Below, one piece after another: positions 58,093 to 64,000 of a stretch of DNA of 64,000 nt. Position 1 is the first letter of the stretch. Every line of letters starts with the position of its first letter. The stretch is from positions 440,987 through 504,986 of the forward strand of contig JAWLAO010000002.1 of assembly GCA_041395445.1 (NCBI GenBank). The letters run 5' to 3'. Made by a program: the position numbers and the translations under genes. The DNA is from Gammaproteobacteria bacterium. GTDB taxonomy: Bacteria > Pseudomonadota > Gammaproteobacteria > Xanthomonadales > Marinicellaceae. Below the pieces are notes generated by a model that had not been told where the DNA came from, ran no database searches, and saw nothing but the letters and a program-made list of their open reading frames with translations.

Positions 58093-59691
58093 TTATAAGA
58101 TACTAAACCCCTTATCCACCATATTCATCAATATCATTTCTCCACTCTTATTGGCTCTGAATAATCCGTATTCCGACTGCTGATATTGCTCAGCTTTGCC
58201 TTCCTGAAAGTAAAAAGCATCGGTAGTGAAATAAACCTGGTAGTTTCGGTATTTATACGGAATTATGTATTGATTGACGGTGAGTTCTTGATTGTTATAC
58301 AAACCCACAAAGCTGACGACATTATTGCTGTCTTTTTCAACAACTGCGAAACCGTTTTGAACTTGAACCGGTTTATTCGGGTTGAGCAGAGAGATGCGAT
58401 CACGAATATCGTTGGATAAAGCAAACCGCAACCTCATGTAATCCCCTTGCATCAACGAACGCGGGTCAACCGGAGCGAGTTTGAATAACAACACGTCGCC
58501 ATTTTCGATCAAATCCTGCTTTTTGGAAATGTTCAAATTGATTGAAACCAGAACAGCCAAAGCAGTAATTGCAGCAACGATATGTGATGCACCCGGTTTG
58601 TGAACAGCCAATTTTTTGCTTTGTTTTTCAGTATTGGTTTGTTGATAAACCTTGCTTAGAAATACTGCTGAGGCCAACATAACAACACCCAAAATCATCA
58701 ACACCACCGATTTAAACATCAGCGTATGAGCGAGATTGTAATAATACCAGGAGAAGAAACTCACTACAGAAAGCCAGCCAAAAACGATAAGAACAATTCT
58801 TTGACGAGAAAAACCCAGAAGAGCAACCAGCAAGCCGGTGCTGATACCACCAATTTTGAAACTAATCAGAACCAAAAGAACAGATGCACATAAGCTGAGA
58901 ATACCGGTTTTGGAGTTCCACTCAATTTTGTTTTCTTTCAATAGAATCAACACCAGATTCAGAAAAATTAAAGCGATTAAAATGCTGTTTATCAATCCGG
59001 CATGTTCAAACAACCAGCCGGTTTTATGGTGGATGGTTTCCCTGAGAATAAATTTCCCGAACAATAAAAAGCCACTACTGACGATGATGACAAGTCCGAC
59101 TCCATATCCAACGGGTTCCCAAAGTTCATGTTTTTTACCCCAGGATGTTTCGCGTAGCCAGATGAAACTAAAAACCACAGCTAAAAAAGCACTTCCCAAA
59201 CCGTGAAAACCAGAGCTGTTTAAAGCAAATAAGACAGCCAATAAACCAAAAGCGGTTGTCAGTAAACGATGAGCGTATTGCGGAATCAAATACGCCAGGA
59301 TGAGTTGATAAACACCGAGCACAAATGCGGCGGTAGTGAATTCGAATTTCAAAAAGAAAAGTCCGATACCAAACATCAGTTGACCACATAAGCTGAAAGC
59401 CATTCCAACTTGATCAAAAAAGTCGTTCTTCTGCATACGAATCACCGCATAAGCAGCGACGGAACATAAAATTCCGACAGTCAGCATGATATCTGCTGTT
59501 GGATATCGGAACATGAAATTAAAAGCGACTCCAAAGAATCCGAGGAAGAATAAAGCCGCTATCCAACCGGCAAAGCCTTGAATAAAGCGAATATACCAAG
59601 GGATATGTTCCGCATCAGCTTCCGGTTTATTTCCGGAAACCAGATTATTTTGCAAAAGAGTGTTCCAGATTTGTTGAGGATTATTATTCAT
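58093..59691 (-). CDS. DUF4401 membrane protein fused to a GDYXXLXY domain
   Basis: This 532-residue protein has about 11 membrane helices (residues 35-390), as in DUF4401, and a C-terminal extracytoplasmic domain after a helix near 372-385. That domain contains GDYMRLRF, the defining GDYXXLXY motif, with KLAPVDPRSLMQGDYM. In many bacteria the GDYXXLXY protein is a separate small gene. Here it is fused to DUF4401. It overlaps the DUF2157 gene by 8 bases, the standard partnership. Function is unknown; envelope maintenance is a guess. Confidence 0.85.
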   Translation of the reverse strand: MNNNPQQIWNTLLQNNLVSGNKPEADAEHIPWYIRFIQGFAGWIAALFFLGFFGVAFNFMFRYPTADIMLTVGILCSVAAYAVIRMQKNDFFDQVGMAFSLCGQLMFGIGLFFLKFEFTTAAFVLGVYQLILAYLIPQYAHRLLTTAFGLLAVLFALNSSGFHGLGSAFLAVVFSFIWLRETSWGKKHELWEPVGYGVGLVIIVSSGFLLFGKFILRETIHHKTGWLFEHAGLINSILIALIFLNLVLILLKENKIEWNSKTGILSLCASVLLVLISFKIGGISTGLLVALLGFSRQRIVLIVFGWLSVVSFFSWYYYNLAHTLMFKSVVLMILGVVMLASAVFLSKVYQQTNTEKQSKKLAVHKPGASHIVAAITALAVLVSINLNISKKQDLIENGDVLLFKLAPVDPRSLMQGDYMRLRFALSNDIRDRISLLNPNKPVQVQNGFAVVEKDSNNVVSFVGLYNNQELTVNQYIIPYKYRNYQVYFTTDAFYFQEGKAEQYQQSEYGLFRANKSGEMILMNMVDKGFSIL

Positions 59692-60676
59692 GGCTGTTCT
59701 CCTCTGTCGCTCTGGACTCTCTGAGCAGGTATATCAACCATTTGATGATTGCCGTTGATGCGCCGATAATCAATAAACCGAAAAGCAAAAATGCTAATCC
59801 GTCCAAATCATCGTTAATAGCTTTCGCAATCAAACCGAGTGCAAACACGGCAGTGGCAACCGCCCAAGATGCCATAATTAACACATCAAGTGTTTTGACT
59901 CTGTAAAAATAATAAATTGCCGGCATCCACAGTAGGAATAATAAAAACTCCTGATAATATCTTTTCGGATAACCGATGAAATAAAGACTAAGAAAACTGA
60001 AACAAACCATCGCCGTAACTAAAGCGGTTTGCGCGGCAATTCGGTTGAAAAGGAGAGGTGCTTTGCTTTTGTGTAAAAACTCGAAAAAGAGGCCGGCTGT
60101 CATGTTTAACAAAGCAAAAACAAACATCAAATGTTCTCTGCTAAATAACCAAAATCCCCAAAAGGTTCGGTGAACATCCGAATAAAGCGATAAAGTTAAA
60201 TTCGCTAAACCCAACCAAATCAACCACATCCCGCTACTTCGGGAAGCAAACGCCAAAGGCGTTGTAAACAAAGTCCAGATAAGGAAAAGTTGCCACGGAT
60301 CTTTGCCGGTTTGATAAGTTTGTCCAAATAATGCAAATAATGCACCAAACAACATCGTCATAAAAAATAGTGTCGAGGTACTGGCAATTGAAAATCTTCT
60401 GGTTTGGGTGTAGGCAATAAAAGCAACAACAATCAAGCCTTGCACAATGGCAAATTTGGTGAAATCCGAAATATCATCCCAGTTATAGGCAAAAAAGAAA
60501 ATAATTCCGCTGGCAAGAGCTAAAACACCAAACCACAACATCATGGTTTTGATGTAGGTAAACCATTGTGCAGAAGTGTTTTTGCCACCTCCGAGTTCCA
60601 GAGCTTGTTCGATGTTGGAGTTATCTATCAGCCCCTGTTCTTGCCACTTGAGCATTTGTTGTCTGGCTTCATTCAT
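59684..60676 (-). CDS. DUF2157 domain membrane protein
   Basis: This 330-residue protein has a short soluble N terminus (LKWQEQGLIDNSNIEQAL), which is the DUF2157 start, followed by about nine hydrophobic helices. It is first in a two-gene unit with the DUF4401-GDYXXLXY gene. Family function is unknown. Upstream, 96 bp separate it from the sulfoxide reductase gene. Confidence 0.85.
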   Translation of the reverse strand: MNEARQQMLKWQEQGLIDNSNIEQALELGGGKNTSAQWFTYIKTMMLWFGVLALASGIIFFFAYNWDDISDFTKFAIVQGLIVVAFIAYTQTRRFSIASTSTLFFMTMLFGALFALFGQTYQTGKDPWQLFLIWTLFTTPLAFASRSSGMWLIWLGLANLTLSLYSDVHRTFWGFWLFSREHLMFVFALLNMTAGLFFEFLHKSKAPLLFNRIAAQTALVTAMVCFSFLSLYFIGYPKRYYQEFLLFLLWMPAIYYFYRVKTLDVLIMASWAVATAVFALGLIAKAINDDLDGLAFLLFGLLIIGASTAIIKWLIYLLRESRATEENSHE

Positions 60677-60772
60677 GTTTTCTTCTCTCTAAAAGATTGC
60701 ATTCAGCTTAAGATAAAAGCCGAATTATTACCAGACGACTCACACAACGGTTCATTATCAAAACCGAAAGTA

Positions 60773-61264
60773 TTAAATTTTAATACTGTTCATGTAAATT
60801 TGTGCTAATTTTTCACAACCTTTGCGGTCGTCTTCATCAAAACGATTGAGAACCGGACTGTCAATATCCAGAACTCCGATTATCTTTTCGCCATTAAATA
60901 ACGGCACAACAATTTCCGAAGCACTTGCCATATCACAAAAAATATGTCCGGGAAACTGATGAACATCTTTCACCACCTGAGTTTGTCCTTGAGCAAACGC
61001 AGTTCCACAAACGCCTTTGCCGATTTCTATGCGAGTGCAGGCAACTTGTCCCTGAAAGGGGCCGAGAACCAACTCGCCATTATTTTCAAAATAAAAACCC
61101 AGCCAATTCACTTGCTCCATAGCGTGATACATGAGGCTGGAGAGGTTGGCGGCATTAGCAATCGGGTTGGTTTCAACAGAAAGTAAACCGTCTGCTTGTT
61201 TGGCTAACAAATGATAGAACTCTGATTTATTATTTGTTGTTATTTTTTCTATTTCAAAAGCCAT
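60773..61264 (-). CDS. msrC: GAF-domain free methionine-(R)-sulfoxide reductase
   Basis: This 163-residue GAF protein has the three family cysteines in context: C76 (QGQVACTRI), C86 (GVCGTAF) and C110 (GHIFCDMASASEIVVPL). NWLGFYF and LVLGPFQG precede them. This is the fRMsr/YebR signature for reducing free methionine-R-sulfoxide with thioredoxin. It lies 3 bases after the M14 peptidase gene and is co-transcribed with it. Repairing methionine released by peptide breakdown is a plausible link. Confidence 0.92.
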   Translation of the reverse strand: MAFEIEKITTNNKSEFYHLLAKQADGLLSVETNPIANAANLSSLMYHAMEQVNWLGFYFENNGELVLGPFQGQVACTRIEIGKGVCGTAFAQGQTQVVKDVHQFPGHIFCDMASASEIVVPLFNGEKIIGVLDIDSPVLNRFDEDDRKGCEKLAQIYMNSIKI

Positions 61265-61267
61265 TGT

Positions 61268-63754
61268 TTAATCCTCTATTTCAGTTTTTTGAATCAACGA
61301 GCTTAAATAAACCGAGTTTATCAACCACTTTTGAGTGCCTTTCCAGAATCCTCGGAAGTTTGGATTGAAAGCAAATTTGATTAAATTACCTTTTCCATGT
61401 TTTTCAGCAATGAGCAAACTGCTGTCATTCACCAAGTTTTTCATCTGTTCTGATAAATAGCCCGCTGCAAGAGCATTTTTTGGTGCTTTTAAAGTCGTGA
61501 CATAAGGGTTTTTCGATGGTTCAAGCATCGCTTTGCCTTGTAACATAACATATTGATCTTGCTGATGCATTCCAAAACCCAGAGGATGAGATAAATCGGC
61601 TGTCGCTGCAACAATCGCTCCGCCAATAATGTTTTCAGCATTGTCTTTTTCAAAGTCAGCATAAGATTTTCTGACTTTTTCAGAATCATCTTTTTCAGCT
61701 TCCTTCACAAATTTTTGAATGTTTTTTTCAACCCAGAGCGATGATTTTTGCAAGCTAATGAGAGTGCCGCCTTGTTTAACCCATTGGTTCATCTTCTCAA
61801 TGGATTTTTCATCAAGCATTTTATAATTACCGCTTGGCATTATCAGATGCGAGTATTCATCAAGGTCGATTTTTGCAAAACGACTGGTATCAACTTTGGT
61901 CAGTGCTAATCCGATTTCAGCATCAAATAAGTGCCAAATGCTACCGGCCTGATACGAATTAACTCCTTCACCGATAACAAGCAAAGCTTTGGGAGATTTT
62001 AATGTTGTAAATGATGGCGAACCTAAATCCACACCGTTTGAGTTCAAGCCGCTTGTGATGGCGAACGCTGAAACTTTAAAAAATTCAGCCAAATTGGATA
62101 ACAAAGTTAACAACTCATCTTCTTTGATATCATTGGTCGGAATAATTATTGCACCCGGTTTGAAAATAACTGTGTGACCATTGCTCTTGATAGTGAACTC
62201 TTTTGCCAGAGCTTTGGTGGTGACTTTTTTCTGTTGCAAGTAATTCAATGCTCCTGCAGAATTGCCTTCATCCCAGTTGAAAGCGTAAGCCAAAGCATTT
62301 TTTCGATAAGAATTGTGAGGTTTTTTCCAGTTGGCATCTTCGGTTTCAGGAGTTGTTTTGAGCTTGGCGGAATTCAATCCCCACGCCATTACCAGATTCC
62401 ATGCCGACACATCATAAAAAGTGTTGTCCGTAAACTTTTTCTGCTCGCTAAACAAGGCTTGAATCAAAGTGTATTGAGGCTGCTGAACTGGAATAAAAAT
62501 TGATTTCTCAGCAGGAAAGTCTTTATTGTCGGCAGAAACATCAACTTTCAATTTTGAATATTGAATATTGTGGGAGCTTAGAAAATTGGACAGTTTTTCT
62601 GCGTTATACACATTATCCGCACTCAAGATATAACCTTTGAAATTTTCTTTGTCAGCTTGTTTCAGAGCATTGTTGTAAAACTGTTTTTTATAATTGATTA
62701 ATTCGGATTTCAGAGCATAAGCTCCTTGTAAAGTTGAAACAGCGGTGCGGAATTGATTGTCAATTCCCTGCCAGAGCAATCGTTTGCCTTCTGAGGTTTG
62801 TAAGTTGCCACCACGAGCACTCGCCTGTTCAAACAAAATTCCAATACTTCCGTGTAAATCAGGATAGGTTGAGCCTTTGCCCGGATAAAAGTCATCGTAA
62901 TCTTCGCGGCTGTAATATAAAGCCTGCTTTTCATCCAGAGTTTTGGAGTGAAATTGTGCCAACTTATTTGTCAGTTCAATATTTTTCTGTGGAATCAATG
63001 GGTTGGTTCTTTGCGGAACTCCGGGCTGAAAGAAAAAGGTTTTATCACTGCCCATTTCATGATGATCATCTAATACATGCGGCTGCCACTTTTGAAATTG
63101 TTGAATACGATGTTGTGATTCTGTTTGTGTCAACAACAACCAGTCACGGTTCAAATCAAACCAGTAATGATTGGTTCGTCCGTTCGGTGTTTGTTCATGA
63201 TGCGAAGCATCATTGCTGTCCGGGTTGTCAATCATTCCTCGCATGGAATTTACATCTGTGATGAAACGATCATAGCCATCGGGATTGATAACCGGATCGA
63301 TAATAATCAAAGTCTCATTCAATAATTGATTGAGTTCGTCGCTGTATCCGGCAATCAAATGATAAGCATAAATCACGCTGGCATTGGCTCCGCTGGTTTC
63401 ATTGCCATGTACGCTGAAACCATTCCAGACTTTTAAAATAGAGTCATCATTGGGCAATTGTTCCAGATTTTTGATGTTTTCTTCCGAACTGATAAACAAT
63501 AAAACCAATCTGCGCCCCTCATTGGTTCGTCCGTACTCAACCAGTTTAGCTCTTGGTGAAGAAGCAGCTAAAACACTCATATATTGAACAATCTGATCAT
63601 GTCGATAATGTCTTTCTCCAACCTCAACACCGGTAACCGCTTTGGGAGTCGGAATCGCTGTCTGATAACGAAAATCATCAGGAAGGTAATCCTCCAACAC
63701 AATTGCATTTGCATTAAAAGTAAAAAAGGCTATCAAACAGAGCAATCTAAACAT
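61268..63754 (-). CDS. Secreted M14 family zinc carboxypeptidase
   Basis: This 828-residue exported peptidase has a signal peptide (MFRLLCLIAFFTFNANA). The zinc site is H116-x-x-E119 (SVHGNETSG) with a distal histidine in DDHHEMG (231-232). IIDPVINPDGYDRF and HYWFDLNRDWLLLTQ are typical of the large M14 subgroup. Residues about 400-828 hold further domains, including a glutamine-amidotransferase-like stretch (GEGVNSYQAGSIWHLFDAEIG...LIMPSGNYKML) often seen in this subgroup. The frame is open to 63799, but only the ATG at 63754 gives a signal peptide. It degrades peptides in the periplasm or outside. Confidence 0.9.
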   Translation of the reverse strand: MFRLLCLIAFFTFNANAIVLEDYLPDDFRYQTAIPTPKAVTGVEVGERHYRHDQIVQYMSVLAASSPRAKLVEYGRTNEGRRLVLLFISSEENIKNLEQLPNDDSILKVWNGFSVHGNETSGANASVIYAYHLIAGYSDELNQLLNETLIIIDPVINPDGYDRFITDVNSMRGMIDNPDSNDASHHEQTPNGRTNHYWFDLNRDWLLLTQTESQHRIQQFQKWQPHVLDDHHEMGSDKTFFFQPGVPQRTNPLIPQKNIELTNKLAQFHSKTLDEKQALYYSREDYDDFYPGKGSTYPDLHGSIGILFEQASARGGNLQTSEGKRLLWQGIDNQFRTAVSTLQGAYALKSELINYKKQFYNNALKQADKENFKGYILSADNVYNAEKLSNFLSSHNIQYSKLKVDVSADNKDFPAEKSIFIPVQQPQYTLIQALFSEQKKFTDNTFYDVSAWNLVMAWGLNSAKLKTTPETEDANWKKPHNSYRKNALAYAFNWDEGNSAGALNYLQQKKVTTKALAKEFTIKSNGHTVIFKPGAIIIPTNDIKEDELLTLLSNLAEFFKVSAFAITSGLNSNGVDLGSPSFTTLKSPKALLVIGEGVNSYQAGSIWHLFDAEIGLALTKVDTSRFAKIDLDEYSHLIMPSGNYKMLDEKSIEKMNQWVKQGGTLISLQKSSLWVEKNIQKFVKEAEKDDSEKVRKSYADFEKDNAENIIGGAIVAATADLSHPLGFGMHQQDQYVMLQGKAMLEPSKNPYVTTLKAPKNALAAGYLSEQMKNLVNDSSLLIAEKHGKGNLIKFAFNPNFRGFWKGTQKWLINSVYLSSLIQKTEIED

Positions 63755-63913
63755 AAGAACATCATCGAATAAAAGTGAATCTATCATAAATGAAGTCACT
63801 TGGTTTTTGAAGATGTTTATTCAACGACTTTAATACAATAGATTTCTAAAGTAGTTTTTTGTCATCTTTGGGCTTGCCCTGGAGATCTAGAATTACTTTA
63901 AAAAAGTAATATA

Positions 63914-63947
63914 AACTCTGTCATACTGAGTGAAAGCGAAGTATCTC
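63914..63947 (+). repeat. Second copy of the 34-base dispersed repeat
   Basis: AACTCTGTCATACTGAG followed by TGAAAGCGAAGTATCTC matches the copy at 54226-54259 at 29 or so of 34 positions. A shorter fragment (CGTCATGCTGAA) follows at about 63960. The element class 'GTCATGCTGAGCGAAG' is widespread in bacterial genomes. Confidence 0.7.
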
Positions 63948-64000
63948 AACAAAGATATCGTCATGCTGAATTTATTTCCACTAGTGTCCGGTTAAAATAT

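Overview
The window is AT-rich chromosomal DNA of a free-living Gram-negative bacterium, most likely a gammaproteobacterium. The evidence is an initiator tRNA followed by rimP-nusA-infB-rbfA-truB (the order of the E. coli metY operon), an atpIBEFHAGDC operon, RimK/RimB, and Sec or lipoprotein signals on many envelope proteins. The mix of families (DUF6445, an IPTL/PEP-CTERM-like protein tail, large secreted M2 and M14 peptidases, a DUF2157 + DUF4401/GDYXXLXY pair) recalls marine Marinicella-type bacteria, but that placement is inference. No phage, transposase, CRISPR array or rRNA was seen.

Layout: 1-3.8 kb carries a partial DUF2834 membrane protein, a DUF6445 protein, rimK-rimB with an unknown small gene, and a periplasmic L,D-transpeptidase-like protein. 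4-9.3 kb carries katG, an FMN reductase, and an acyl-CoA dehydrogenase paired with an ACAD11-type kinase. 9.3-13.5 kb is a minus-strand sulfur/redox cluster (DUF302, DoxD-like, metallo-beta-lactamase lipoprotein, SirB2-like, DUF2892, periplasmic thioredoxin) in which three transcription units share one palindromic operator-like motif. 13.5-17 kb holds a sorted beta-propeller protein, an M2 peptidase and Ogt.

17.1-25 kb is the most unusual part: a tightly packed six-gene operon of a lipoprotein with a hydrolase-like barrel, a membrane-anchored TPR protein, a CotH-like kinase fused to a parallel beta-helix, a VTC-type polyphosphate polymerase, DUF4956 and a secreted inorganic pyrophosphatase. 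A REP-like repeat lies inside the pyrophosphatase signal peptide. A convergent operon (25-28.4 kb) encodes a GDPD-like phosphodiesterase and an MBOAT/SGNH O-acetylation pair. 28.5-35.9 kb continues a phosphate theme: Ppx/GppA, TraB-like, LOG, DUF47-Pit transporter, an HD-like protein, SixA and a rhomboid protease.

36-50.7 kb is a Tyr/Asn/Arg-rich lipoprotein followed by housekeeping operons (ATP synthase; initiator tRNA and translation/transcription factors). 50.7-52.4 kb contains two neighbouring genes each broken by a one-base homopolymer frameshift. 52.4-64 kb carries a glycosyltransferase, pdxJ, a repeat-filled intergenic region, an endonuclease-like gene with gene-cassette-like borders, NUDIX, GNAT and DODA-type genes, a DUF2157/DUF4401 membrane pair, a free-methionine-sulfoxide reductase and an M14 peptidase.

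All product names rest on reading motifs in the translated sequence. No database search was run.
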